Source of the DNA: Rhodoferax sp.
GTDB taxonomy: Bacteria; Pseudomonadota; Gammaproteobacteria; Burkholderiales; Burkholderiaceae_C
Direction of reading: 5' to 3'
Assembly: GCF_028715765.1 (NCBI RefSeq)
Contig: NZ_JAQURE010000001.1
Span: forward strand, 1-64,000
DNA length: 64,000 nucleotides
A program made the position numbers and the translations under genes. Below, piece after piece: positions 46,985-56,126 of the stretch; within the stretch, counting starts at the first letter, position 1, and the number at the start of each line of letters is the position of its first letter. Below the pieces are notes generated by a model. It saw only the letters and a list, made by a program, of their open reading frames with translations, had not been told where the DNA came from and did no database searches.

Positions 46985-47992
46985 ATGAACATTGTGATAC
47001 TAGACGACTACCAAGACGCTGTCCGCAAACTGGATTGCGCAAGCAAACTAGAGGCTTTTCAAGCCAAGGTTTACACCAACACTGTCAAAGGCATGGGGCA
47101 GCTGGCTATACGGCTCAAAGACGCTGATGTGATTGTGCTCAACCGTGATCGCACTCACCTGTCTCGCGCCCTGGTTGAAAAGCTCCCCAAACTCAAGCTC
47201 ATTGCGCAGATTGGCCGTGTGGGGTCGCACATTGATGTCAACGCTTGCACGGAACGCGGTGTGGCGGTGGCTGAAGGCACCGGCTCACCTGTCGCCCCGG
47301 CCGAGTTGACATGGGCCTTGATCATGGCGGCCAGCCGGCGCCTACCTCACTACATTGCGCACCTCAAACATGGTGCTTGGCAGCAGTCTGGTCTCAAAAA
47401 TGGCTCCATGCCGGCCAATTTTTGCCTAGGCACCACGCTCAAAGGCCGTACTTTGGGTATTTGGGGCTATGGCCGCATTGGCCAGTTGGTGGCCGGGTTT
47501 GGCAAAGCCTTTGGCATGCGCGTCATCATCTGGGGGCGCGCGCCCAGCCGTGAGCGCGCCTTGCTGGACGGCTATGAAGTGACTGGCTCACGAGACGAGT
47601 TTTTTACGCAAGCTGATGTGCTCTCGCTGCATTTGCGATTGACGCCAGAGACCGAGAAAATCGTCAAGCTTGAAGATTTGCTGCGCATGAAGCCCACCGC
47701 CTTGCTGGTCAACACATCAAGAGCCGAACTGTTGGAGCCTGATGCCTTGCTCAGCGCACTGAACCGGGGTCACCCCGGCATGGCCGCGGTGGACGTCTTT
47801 GAGTCTGAACCCATTTTGCAAGGCCATGCACTGCTGCGGCTTGAAAACTGCATTTGCACACCGCACATTGGTTATGTCGAGCAAGACAGTTACGAGCTGT
47901 ATTTCAGCGCAGCTTTTGACAACGTGGTGAATTTCATCAAAGGGCGCCCTACCAACATCGTGAACCCAGGGGCTCTGCAAGTGCGCCGCTGA
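46985..47992 (+). CDS. D-2-hydroxyacid dehydrogenase family protein
   Basis: LGTTLKGRTLGIWGYGRIGQLVAGFGKAFGMRVIIWGR, LLVNTSRAELLEPDALLSAL, CTPHIGYVEQDSYELYF. Confidence 0.92.
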   Translation: MNIVILDDYQDAVRKLDCASKLEAFQAKVYTNTVKGMGQLAIRLKDADVIVLNRDRTHLSRALVEKLPKLKLIAQIGRVGSHIDVNACTERGVAVAEGTGSPVAPAELTWALIMAASRRLPHYIAHLKHGAWQQSGLKNGSMPANFCLGTTLKGRTLGIWGYGRIGQLVAGFGKAFGMRVIIWGRAPSRERALLDGYEVTGSRDEFFTQADVLSLHLRLTPETEKIVKLEDLLRMKPTALLVNTSRAELLEPDALLSALNRGHPGMAAVDVFESEPILQGHALLRLENCICTPHIGYVEQDSYELYFSAAFDNVVNFIKGRPTNIVNPGALQVRR

Positions 47993-48030
47993 AGATGCTA
48001 CCGGCTATGAATTGCCCCAACCCTAGACCC

Positions 48031-48053
48031 AGCCCGCTGTTGCGGGCTTTTTT
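48031..48053 (+). terminator. Rho-independent terminator
   Basis: AGCCCGC-TGTT-GCGGGCT followed by TTTTT. Confidence 0.8.
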
Positions 48054-48154
48054 GCAGGTGCAAGACGCCCAGACACACAGGTGACACATCACACCCGCAG
48101 GTTGGCTTCGACGCGAGACAATGCGCAAGATGTCAGATATCCACCAGACAATTC

Positions 48155-48874
48155 ATGACTGAGCCCATTCTTACCCTTGACGAGCGTTCAGCCATCAATG
48201 CAGGGCGCTGGTTCTCAGGTCTTTCACCCTCGCTTCGGCACGACATCCTTCGCTGTGCGTTTGTCAAACGCTTCAAGGATGGCGACCTCATTACTGCACG
48301 AGGCGACACGCCGCAGGAGTGGATTGCGTGCGCCAAAGGTGCGGTGCGGGTCAGCTCCACGTCGTTATCTGGCAAACAAATTACCTTGACCTATGTTGAG
48401 CCTGGCATCTGGTTTGGCGACGTGGCCATGTTTGATGGCGACCGCCGCACTCACGACGCCTATGCGCATGACGACACCACCTGTTTGTGCGTGGCACGGG
48501 CTGATTTCAACAAAATTCTGGCGCAACACACCGAGTTGTATGAGGCCTTGCTGCGGCTGCACGCACGCCGCATTCGGCAACTTTATGGTCTGGTGGAAGA
48601 CCTCAACACCCTGCCCCTGCGGGCCCGCTTGGCCAAGCAGCTGCTGCACCTGATGCGCAGCTATGGCGTGCCCAGTTTGAGCGACGGTGCGGAAATTCGC
48701 ATTGGTCTGCAACTGGCACAAGAAGAGTTGGCGCAACTGCTGGGAGCCTCGCGCCAGCGGGTTAACCAAGAGCTCAAAACCCTGGAGCGAGAAGAAACCA
48801 TACGCATTGAGCCCGGCGGGCTGGTGGTGCGCAACCGAGCCGCACTGATGCACATCACCGAGCCAGACCGCTAA
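48155..48874 (+). CDS. Crp/Fnr family transcriptional regulator
   Basis: cNMP-binding-like domain with ITLTYVEPGIWFGDVAMFDGDRRTHDAYA; HTH LAQEELAQLLGASRQRVNQELKTLEREETIRIEPGGLVV. Confidence 0.9.
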   Translation: MTEPILTLDERSAINAGRWFSGLSPSLRHDILRCAFVKRFKDGDLITARGDTPQEWIACAKGAVRVSSTSLSGKQITLTYVEPGIWFGDVAMFDGDRRTHDAYAHDDTTCLCVARADFNKILAQHTELYEALLRLHARRIRQLYGLVEDLNTLPLRARLAKQLLHLMRSYGVPSLSDGAEIRIGLQLAQEELAQLLGASRQRVNQELKTLEREETIRIEPGGLVVRNRAALMHITEPDR

Positions 48875-48913
48875 GAGCTTGTCAACCAATAACCCACTCC
48901 CCATTGGCACACC

Positions 48914-49999
48914 ATGACAAACTTTGATCACCACCTAGGCACCCAGCCCGTGCCCCCGGCACAAGCTTTTGATGAGGCAGCTTTGGCACACTGGCTGGCG
49001 CGGTATGTGGCAGATTTTCAGGGGCCACTGCGTGTGGAAGCCTTCAAAGGCGGCCAGTCCAACCCCACCTACAAGCTCATCACACCACGGCAGTGCTATG
49101 TGATGCGCAGCAAACCCGGTGCCAAAGCCCAGCTGCTGCCTTCTGCCCACGCCATTGAGCGTGAATATGCGGTGATGCGTGGTTTGGCACACACCCAGGT
49201 GCCGGTGCCCGAGATGCTGTGCCTGTGCGAGGACGAGTCGGTCATTGGTCGAGCTTTTTACATCATGACTTTCATGAGCGGACGCATTTTGTGGGACCAG
49301 TCCCTGCCCGGCATGAGCCCTACTGAGCGCGCTGACATCTATGACGAAATGAACCGGGTCTTGGCCTTGCTGCACCGGGTTGACATGGCCGCCTGTGGCC
49401 TGTCGCAGTATGGCAAGCCCGGCAATTATTTTGAACGCCAGATCAGCCGCTGGAGCAAGCAATACCAGGCCTCCATCACCCAGCCCATCACTGAAATGGA
49501 CCGGCTCATGGACTGGTTGCCAGCGCACATGCCAGCCATGGCCAACGACCCCACCCTGGTCAGCATCGTGCATGGCGACTACCGGCTGGACAACCTGATG
49601 TTTCACCCGACTGAGCCGCGTGTGATTGCGGTGCTGGACTGGGAACTCTCCACGCTGGGGCATCCGTTGGCAGATTTCAGCTACCACTGCATGGGCTGGC
49701 ACATTCCACCGGGTGCGTTTCGTGGCATTGGGGGCTTGGATTTGGCTGCGCTGGGCATTCCTGCTGAGGCGGATTACATCCACCAATACTGCGCGCGCAC
49801 CGGTTTTGCCAGCCCTGAGCAGCTGGCACAAGACTGGAATTTTTACCTGGCCTACAACCTGTTCCGCATGGCGGCCATTTTGCAAGGCATAGGCAAGCGC
49901 ATCGAAGCTGGCACAGCGGCCAGCGCGCAAGCCATCAGCGCGGCCGCAGGCGCCCGACCACTGGCGCAATTGGCATGGCAATTTGCCCAGAAAAAATAA
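48914..49999 (+). CDS. phosphotransferase family (APH-like) protein
   Basis: FKGGQSNPTYKLITPRQCYVMRSKPGAKA ... LVSIVHGDYRLDNLMFHPTEPRVIAVLDWELSTLGHPLADFSYHCM. Confidence 0.93.
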   Translation: MTNFDHHLGTQPVPPAQAFDEAALAHWLARYVADFQGPLRVEAFKGGQSNPTYKLITPRQCYVMRSKPGAKAQLLPSAHAIEREYAVMRGLAHTQVPVPEMLCLCEDESVIGRAFYIMTFMSGRILWDQSLPGMSPTERADIYDEMNRVLALLHRVDMAACGLSQYGKPGNYFERQISRWSKQYQASITQPITEMDRLMDWLPAHMPAMANDPTLVSIVHGDYRLDNLMFHPTEPRVIAVLDWELSTLGHPLADFSYHCMGWHIPPGAFRGIGGLDLAALGIPAEADYIHQYCARTGFASPEQLAQDWNFYLAYNLFRMAAILQGIGKRIEAGTAASAQAISAAAGARPLAQLAWQFAQKK

Positions 50000-50003
50000 A
50001 TAA

Positions 50004-50056
50004 TTTTAATAGCTACTCACGCTTATTCCATAAGCGCTAGAGCCTGTTTTTGCATA
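50004..50056 (+). repeat. R1 repeat copy, intergenic
   Basis: TTTTAATAGCTACTCACGCTTATTCCATAAGCGCTAGAGCCTGTTTTTGCATAT. Confidence 0.8.
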
Positions 50057-50081
50057 TAACTTTGACGAACGAGAGGCCGCC

Positions 50082-51329
50082 ATGGATTTTGATTACTCCC
50101 CCAAAACCAAAGCCCTGCAAGCCAAACTGCTGCGCTTCATGGACGATGAAATCTACCCGCAAGAGGGGGCTTACCATGCTGAGATTGCGGCCAACACGCA
50201 AGCGGGCAAGCGCTGGACGCCGCTACAAACCATCGAAAAACTCAAACTCAAGGCGCAAGACCAAGGCCTGTGGAACCTGTTTTACCCCCAAGACAGTGAA
50301 GCCGCTGGCGGCATGGCTGGCGGTGCCGGGTTAACCAACCAGGAATACGCGCCGCTGGCAGAAATCATGGGGCGCGTGCTGTGGAGCAGTGAAGTCTTCA
50401 ACTGCTCGGCACCTGACACCGGCAACATGGAAACCATAGCCCGCTATGGCTCTGATGACCACAAGCAGCAATGGCTCAAACCCCTGCTGGCGGGTCGCAT
50501 CCGGTCTGCTTTTGCCATGACCGAGCCCGACGTGGCCTCCAGCGACGCCACCAACATCGAGACCCGCATTGAGCGTGTGGGTGACGATTACCTCATCAAC
50601 GGGCGCAAATGGTGGATCAGCGGCGCTGGAGACCCGCGCTGCGCCGTTCACATTGTGATGGGCAAAACCGACCCCACAGCCAAGCGCCACGCCCAGCAAA
50701 GCATGATTTTGGTGCCCGCCGATGCGCCGGGCGTGACGGTGTTGCGCCCGCTCAACGTGATCGGTTACGACGATGCACCGCATGGGCACATGGAAATCAG
50801 CTACCAAAATGTGCGTGTGCCAGCCAGCAGCATTTTGCTGGGGGTGGGCCGCGGCTTTGAGATTGCGCAGGGGCGGCTGGGACCTGGGCGCATTCACCAC
50901 TGCATGCGTTTGATCGGTCTGGCCGAGCGTGCGCTAGCGCTGATGTGCCAACGCACCAGCCGCCGCGTGGCGTTTGGCAAGCCGCTGTCGGAGCAAACCG
51001 TGACACAAGAGCGCATTGCCCAGGCGCGCTGCAAGATCGACATGGCGCGGCTGCTCACGCTTAAGGCCGCCTGGATGATGGACATGGCGGGCAATAAATT
51101 TGCCAAGAACGAAATTGCCATGATCAAAGTGGTGGCACCCGGCATGGCCTGCGAGGTGATTGACTGGGCCATACAGGCCTTTGGTGGCGCCGGTATGTGC
51201 GACGATTTCCCCTTGGCTTACGCGTATGCCAGTGCCCGCACCTTGCGTTTTGCCGATGGCCCCGACGAGGTGCACCGCAATGCCATTGCCAAAATGGAAT
51301 TGCGCAAATACGCCCCTAAGGGCTTGTAA
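50082..51329 (+). CDS. acyl-CoA dehydrogenase (ACAD10/11-like)
   Basis: [96 protein letters not shown]. Confidence 0.93.
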   Translation: MDFDYSPKTKALQAKLLRFMDDEIYPQEGAYHAEIAANTQAGKRWTPLQTIEKLKLKAQDQGLWNLFYPQDSEAAGGMAGGAGLTNQEYAPLAEIMGRVLWSSEVFNCSAPDTGNMETIARYGSDDHKQQWLKPLLAGRIRSAFAMTEPDVASSDATNIETRIERVGDDYLINGRKWWISGAGDPRCAVHIVMGKTDPTAKRHAQQSMILVPADAPGVTVLRPLNVIGYDDAPHGHMEISYQNVRVPASSILLGVGRGFEIAQGRLGPGRIHHCMRLIGLAERALALMCQRTSRRVAFGKPLSEQTVTQERIAQARCKIDMARLLTLKAAWMMDMAGNKFAKNEIAMIKVVAPGMACEVIDWAIQAFGGAGMCDDFPLAYAYASARTLRFADGPDEVHRNAIAKMELRKYAPKGL

Positions 51330-51480
51330 AGTAATAACTTGTGCATTTTGATCGCCAGATTTGGGATGCAGGGCTAGGCGCAAAGCGCGCCGTTTAGCTC
51401 TGCTAAACAAGCGATTTGCAACGACGCCATGCGCCCAAAGATGGCTGAGCAAAAACGCATGTTATTGCTTTACAAGCCCT
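51319..51480. repeat. 162 bp MITE-like/long-hairpin element B
   Basis: Ends AGGGCTTGTAAAGTAATAAC ... GTTATTGCTTTACAAGCCCT; core GGCTAGGCGCAAAG and central hairpin GTTTAGC-TCT-GCTAAAC; shares core with element A. Confidence 0.75.
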
Positions 51481-51485
51481 ATGGT

Positions 51486-52103
51486 CTAGCCGTTGTGGCC
51501 AAACCGGGTGCCAGCCAGCTTGATGCCCCACAACAGCTCAACCCACGCCGGGTTGTTGAGCAGGGGCTCACCTTGCAAGATCAGCCAGTAGCCTGTGTCA
51601 TCCACCCAAAAAGGGATGAACGCATGGTCTGGCAAAAGAAATTCCGGGTCTGAATGAAACGCCACGTAACCCGATGCACCCATCCAGCCACGTTTGGCTT
51701 GGCGCTTGGCATAGTCAGAAAAGTCTGCGGCAGCGGCTGAGAGAACGTCAGCATGTTCTTGGGTCACGCCCGCGCGCCCCAAGCAAAATCCTTCTTGCGA
51801 TGCCAACACAGCGCTGCGCTGAGCTGACAGCGCGGCAATCACATGTTGTAAAAAATCGTCCAGTTTGGCGTCTGGCCCTTGCAGCGGGCGTGCCAGGGTT
51901 TGGATCCAACCAGAGGCCTGCAGGTCAGCCACTTGGGAGAGATTGAGGTTGGCGAGTTGCATCCAACTTTCACGCGCCAAAGCACGCTCACCCGTGAGCA
52001 ACATTTGCAACGCCTGTGCCGGGGCATCAGGCGGGTTCGCGCCAAAGGCGCGCAAGCCGCCTGCAGGTGTCAACATCAACCAATCAGAGGCAAGGTGTGT
52101 CAT
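51486..52103 (-). CDS. uncharacterised protein, last gene of the roadblock/PAS operon
   Basis: Long ORF MTHLASDWLMLTPAGGLRAFGANPPDAPAQALQMLLTGERALARESWMQLANLNLSQVADLQASGWIQ. Confidence 0.65.
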   Translation of the reverse strand: MTHLASDWLMLTPAGGLRAFGANPPDAPAQALQMLLTGERALARESWMQLANLNLSQVADLQASGWIQTLARPLQGPDAKLDDFLQHVIAALSAQRSAVLASQEGFCLGRAGVTQEHADVLSAAAADFSDYAKRQAKRGWMGASGYVAFHSDPEFLLPDHAFIPFWVDDTGYWLILQGEPLLNNPAWVELLWGIKLAGTRFGHNG

Positions 52104-52148
52104 AGCGGTCTAAAAAAAGGAAAGAAAACAGGGCCGAATCGCAAAGCT

Positions 52149-52988
52149 TCAGGCTTTAAAACGAAACTTGGCCAAGAGGTCGTGTAAAAAAACATCAAGG
52201 TCGATGATGCGCATGGCCAATCGCTCGGCACGCTCCTCTGCTTCATCAACTTCCAACGTCCGAAAGGTCACGGCTGCCGCCAAGGCATTGCTTTGACAGA
52301 CACTTGCAATCACTTGCAGAGGAATGTTGGTGGCGGCCCAATGGCCAGCGGGATTCACAATCAAAAAGTTCTGCACCGTGAACCGCGCCTCAAACGGACG
52401 CTGCGTAGCAATGCCTTCAGAGATTCGCCGTAAAAAAACCCACGGGTTGACGGACGCATCAGCCAACAATGACGCCAACGCTTCGCTGCCCCCTCCCGCT
52501 GCAGGACTGGATGACACGTCAGGCGAATGCGGCGTGTCAAGCACCTGAGGCAGTTGCATGTGAGCATGGGGCACTGCAACGGACGCCGGTGGTTGCTGAA
52601 CCAACCCAGTGGCACGAGGCAACGCCGGACGGTTGGCAAACTGCAAAAGCACCTCGCGCATGCGCATGGCACCATAGGGTTTTGAGAGCAAAACACAGTC
52701 ATTGAGAGCTTGAGTAGCTATCAAATTTGACCATGAGCGGTCGTGTGCTGAGACCAGCAACACGGCGGGTTTTGACCCCAACAAGGTGTTGAGTTGAGTC
52801 AGATTCTGCTCATTGCCCTCTGCCCAACCAAGAGCTGCCATGTCGATGATGCAGACATCAGCTTCGTTCAGCGTGGTGTCTTGGCGAGCAGGAACGTGTT
52901 CCCAGTGCCAATTTGACAGGTTTTTCTGCATGAAAAAGTCAAACACAGCCGCATCTCTGACCGACATACCCAGCACTTTGAGCCTCAT
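52149..52988 (-). CDS. uncharacterised protein with receiver-like N-terminal domain
   Basis: MRLKVLGMSVRDAAVFDFFMQ ... ADVCIIDMAALG ... PAVLLVSAHDRS ... LLSKPYGAMRMREVLLQF resembles a response-regulator fold. Confidence 0.6.
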   Translation of the reverse strand: MRLKVLGMSVRDAAVFDFFMQKNLSNWHWEHVPARQDTTLNEADVCIIDMAALGWAEGNEQNLTQLNTLLGSKPAVLLVSAHDRSWSNLIATQALNDCVLLSKPYGAMRMREVLLQFANRPALPRATGLVQQPPASVAVPHAHMQLPQVLDTPHSPDVSSSPAAGGGSEALASLLADASVNPWVFLRRISEGIATQRPFEARFTVQNFLIVNPAGHWAATNIPLQVIASVCQSNALAAAVTFRTLEVDEAEERAERLAMRIIDLDVFLHDLLAKFRFKA

Positions 52989-53578
52989 GCCTGCTCCATG
53001 GATTGCTCTAGTTGTTGGCTGGTCAAATTCCAGTCTTCGGGTAACTCAGGCGACTGCGCCAGCATGGCACGGCGCGCCAGCATGAAGGCCAAGTTGTCAT
53101 GGCAGGTGATGCAGTGGTGCAAAAAAGCTTGCAGGGCTTCTTGGCGATTGGCCGCCATGTCTGCCATGGCTTGGGCGGCTAACAGCCGGGAATCATCCAC
53201 ACTGCAGCGTCTGGCACGGGTGCTGATGTCTGCCGAAGCGGTGGCCAGCACGCTCCAGCGGGTGGCCAATGCGGTGATGGGCGCAAGTGCCGGCGACATC
53301 ACCTGCGACTCAAACCAGCGCACCACGTGCGTGGCAAGGCGCGCCCGCGCCAGCTCCAGCGCGCCGCGTTTCATGACGGATTGCGTGGTGCCAAATGCCA
53401 TGAACAAATCTGCCAAAACACCTTGAGCAGGTTCTGCACCAGGCAAAGCCAAAGCCGCGTGCAAACGAGCCAGGTGAGCACTGACATCTTGGTGATTTTG
53501 CACAATGCGTCGCGCAGTTCGGCGCATTTCTTGGCGTGCCAATTTCAATGGATCGCTGGGCGTTGTGTGCACGCTCAT
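52985..53578 (-). CDS. uncharacterised alpha-helical protein
   Basis: ORF with 4 bp overlap with next gene; predicted helical, HHCITCHDNLAFMLARRAML. Confidence 0.6.
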   Translation of the reverse strand: MSVHTTPSDPLKLARQEMRRTARRIVQNHQDVSAHLARLHAALALPGAEPAQGVLADLFMAFGTTQSVMKRGALELARARLATHVVRWFESQVMSPALAPITALATRWSVLATASADISTRARRCSVDDSRLLAAQAMADMAANRQEALQAFLHHCITCHDNLAFMLARRAMLAQSPELPEDWNLTSQQLEQSMEQA

Positions 53579-53583
53579 GGGGC

Positions 53584-54333
53584 TTAATCCAGCAAGGTGT
53601 CCATCAGGTCAATCATGAATTCAGCTTGCTCTTGATCCATGGCCTCAAAGCCATCCACCAAACCTAACGCCTCTAAAACCTCGGTGTCACCCGGCTTTTG
53701 CCCAAGCTCCAAAAAAGCTTTTTCAATGGCCGGAAGGTCAGCGGCCATGCGCGGATGCGCCAGCAGCACATGAGAGATGTCGTGTATGGCACTTTCCACC
53801 AAGACATGCAGTTGACTGCGTGTCATTTTGGACAGCGAGGCATAGGCATCAGCCAAGAAAAAGGCAGCATCTACCTCGCCCTTGAGTGCTTTGCGCGCGG
53901 CAGCCTGGTAGCTGTCAACCGTAGACCAAACCACCTGGGCTTCGGTCACATCTGCGGGTTCAAGCAAGCGCAAGCCAATGAGCTTGACATCGCGGTTTTC
54001 AGTCAGGGCAATGCGGCAACCGGGCTTGAGGTCTTCAATGGCGTGGATGCCCGACGTCATGGCGGTGGCGATCACCATTTCATCAAAGCGTTTGGCCGGG
54101 CGCGCAAAGGGTTGATAGCCTTGCGTGCGAATCATGTCAACGGCATCAAAGGGGTTGGCATACACCAGGTCGGTTTGGCCAGCTGCCAACACCTCTAATT
54201 GTTCGTGCGCCGAGGCGGGGGTGACCAAATGCAAATGAATGCCCGAGCGGCGTTGCAAAGTGGTGTTGAGCATGTGCCAGCCGGCAAAGCGCTCTGGCGA
54301 GAAATCTGGCGCAATTAAAAATTGAAGGGTCAT
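53584..54333 (-). CDS. PhnD/SsuA-type periplasmic-binding-fold protein, no evident signal peptide
   Basis: MTLQFLIAPDFSPERFAGWHMLNTTLQRRSGIHLHLVTPASAHEQLEVLAAGQTDLVYANPFDAVDMI. Confidence 0.75.
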   Translation of the reverse strand: MTLQFLIAPDFSPERFAGWHMLNTTLQRRSGIHLHLVTPASAHEQLEVLAAGQTDLVYANPFDAVDMIRTQGYQPFARPAKRFDEMVIATAMTSGIHAIEDLKPGCRIALTENRDVKLIGLRLLEPADVTEAQVVWSTVDSYQAAARKALKGEVDAAFFLADAYASLSKMTRSQLHVLVESAIHDISHVLLAHPRMAADLPAIEKAFLELGQKPGDTEVLEALGLVDGFEAMDQEQAEFMIDLMDTLLD

Positions 54334-54824
54334 GATGCGGCCTGTTCTTGACTGCGCCACTGTTGGTATAGGGGAATCAACTCATTGATGCGGGTGCGAG
54401 ACGGCTTACGGCGCACCGAGGTGTAGCCCACAATGACGCCGTTGCGGATGTTGGGCACGGCCGTGGCATACACCCAATAAAACGCACCGTCTTTGCGCAG
54501 GTTTTTGACGTAGCCATGCCATTTTTTACCAGCTGCAACATCGTCCCACAACCCTTTGAAGGCCAGTTTGGGCATGTCTGGGTGACGCAAGATGTGGTGT
54601 GGGGCACCAATGAGCTCATCTCGGGTGTAGCCACTCATTTCGACAAAAGCATCGTTGGCATGGGTGATGATGCCCGCCAGATCGGTGCGCGACACAATCA
54701 ATCGCCCTTCTGGAAAAGCCACTTCGTGGTTCGTGGCGTAAACAGTGCGCGAAGTGCCGTCTGTGTAAATCATCCTGCTTGCGGTGCAAGGCTCTGCAGG
54801 TTGAGCCATATCAGTGATCACCAT
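54330..54824 (-). CDS. stand-alone PAS domain protein (Aer-like PAS)
   Basis: IVSRTDLAGIITHANDAFVEMSGYTRDELIGAPHHILRHPDMPKLAFKGLWDDVAAGKKWHGYVKNLRKDGAFYWVYATAVP. Confidence 0.92.
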   Translation of the reverse strand: MVITDMAQPAEPCTASRMIYTDGTSRTVYATNHEVAFPEGRLIVSRTDLAGIITHANDAFVEMSGYTRDELIGAPHHILRHPDMPKLAFKGLWDDVAAGKKWHGYVKNLRKDGAFYWVYATAVPNIRNGVIVGYTSVRRKPSRTRINELIPLYQQWRSQEQAAS

Positions 54825-54837
54825 GTCAGCCCTTTGG

Positions 54838-55206
54838 TTAAATCAGCTTGGACAAGGTCTCGGCGGCACGCTTGATGTCCAGAAAGATCAGGCCAAGCTT
54901 GGCGTTGGACTTGGCCAACACGGTTAGCACAGCCTCGGGGCCTGCTGAGCTCATGATGACGTAGCCGCGCTCGCCTTGAATCAAAACTCTGGCAAGCGAA
55001 CCACGTGCCAATTCACGGGCGGTTCGTTCCCCCAAAGACAGCAAAGCGGCCGACATGGCGCCAATGCGGTCTTCATCCATGCCGTGAGGCAAGGCAGAGG
55101 CAATCATCAAGCCGTCAGTGGAAATCAAAGCTGAGGCTTCAATGTCGGCGGTTGAGCCATTCAGGTCTTCCAACGATTGTTGGAACATGTCCGTGCGCAT
55201 AAACAC
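54838..55206 (-). CDS. roadblock/LC7 domain protein
   Basis: IEASALISTDGLMIASALPHGMDEDRIGAMSAALLSLGERTARELARGSLARVLIQGERGYVIMSSAGPEAVLTVLAKSNAKLGLI. Confidence 0.9.
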   Translation of the reverse strand: MFMRTDMFQQSLEDLNGSTADIEASALISTDGLMIASALPHGMDEDRIGAMSAALLSLGERTARELARGSLARVLIQGERGYVIMSSAGPEAVLTVLAKSNAKLGLIFLDIKRAAETLSKLI

Positions 55207-55295
55207 ATCCTTCGCGTCAAATTAAGATTTGTAACAGTGAATTTTGGACTATTGTCAATTTTTTCACTGTCTCAACGCTGACAGCGTGACTTTTT

Positions 55296-56015
55296 TTATT
55301 CAAGCCAGTGCGTGAATTCAGCAACAGATGTGCGTGGCGTATGTAATGTGTTGACGACAGCTGCTTCATCGGCATAGCCCAAAGCCATGCCACAGACCAG
55401 CATTTCTTCAGCAGGTGCACCAATGTGTGGCAGGATGATGTTGGCAAAGCCGTTCCAAGCGGCTTGCGGGCAGGTGTGCAGCCCTCTGGCACGTGCGGCC
55501 ACCATGATGTTTTGCAGAAACATGCCGTAATCCAACATGGAGCCACGACCCAAGACGCGGTCGATGGTGAACATCAAACCCACAGGCGCATCAAAAAACC
55601 GAAAGTTGCGCTGATGCTGTGCATGCATTTTGTCTTTGTCACCCTTGCCAATTTCAAGCAAGCCGTAAAGACTCCAGCCGTTTTCGCGGCGTCGGTCAAT
55701 GTAAGGGCTGACCCATTTTTCAGGGTAGTAGTCGTAAGCTTCTTTGTATTGGTGGGCCTTGCTTGGGTCTGCGCGAAGTGCATCGTGGGCGGCGCAGACC
55801 TTGTCTACCAGCAGTTGACGACTTTGGCCTTGAAGCACATACACCTTCCACGGCTGTGTGTTGGTGCCAGATGGGGCGCGGCTGGCCACATCCAGCATGC
55901 TGCGCAACATGTCTGAGGGAACCGCTTGCGGCGTGAAGGCGCGGCATGACATGCGGGAGATGATGGCGGCGTCAACCTCATTGAGGTCTTCTGGGGGCAA
56001 GGGTTGAGTAGGCAT
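55296..56015 (-). CDS. nitroreductase family protein
   Basis: ISRMSCRAFTPQAVPSDMLRSMLDVASRAPSGTNTQPWKVYVLQGQ ... LDYGMFLQNIMVAARARGLHTCPQAAW. Confidence 0.93.
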   Translation of the reverse strand: MPTQPLPPEDLNEVDAAIISRMSCRAFTPQAVPSDMLRSMLDVASRAPSGTNTQPWKVYVLQGQSRQLLVDKVCAAHDALRADPSKAHQYKEAYDYYPEKWVSPYIDRRRENGWSLYGLLEIGKGDKDKMHAQHQRNFRFFDAPVGLMFTIDRVLGRGSMLDYGMFLQNIMVAARARGLHTCPQAAWNGFANIILPHIGAPAEEMLVCGMALGYADEAAVVNTLHTPRTSVAEFTHWLE

Positions 56016-56126
56016 AGTTGACTTAAAACGGGTTTGAAATTCTCCGACACATGCGTTTATCAGGTGAATATGTCAGAGTTGTCATGACGCTTGATTTTGC
56101 CAGTCTCAAGCGATTGAGGGCGTGCG

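Noticed and set aside
52690-52725. Possible R1 fragment (GAGAGCTTGAGTAGCTATCAAATTTGACC) in the receiver-like gene
   Set aside because: Only the TAGCTAT half matches and no palindromic partner is present.
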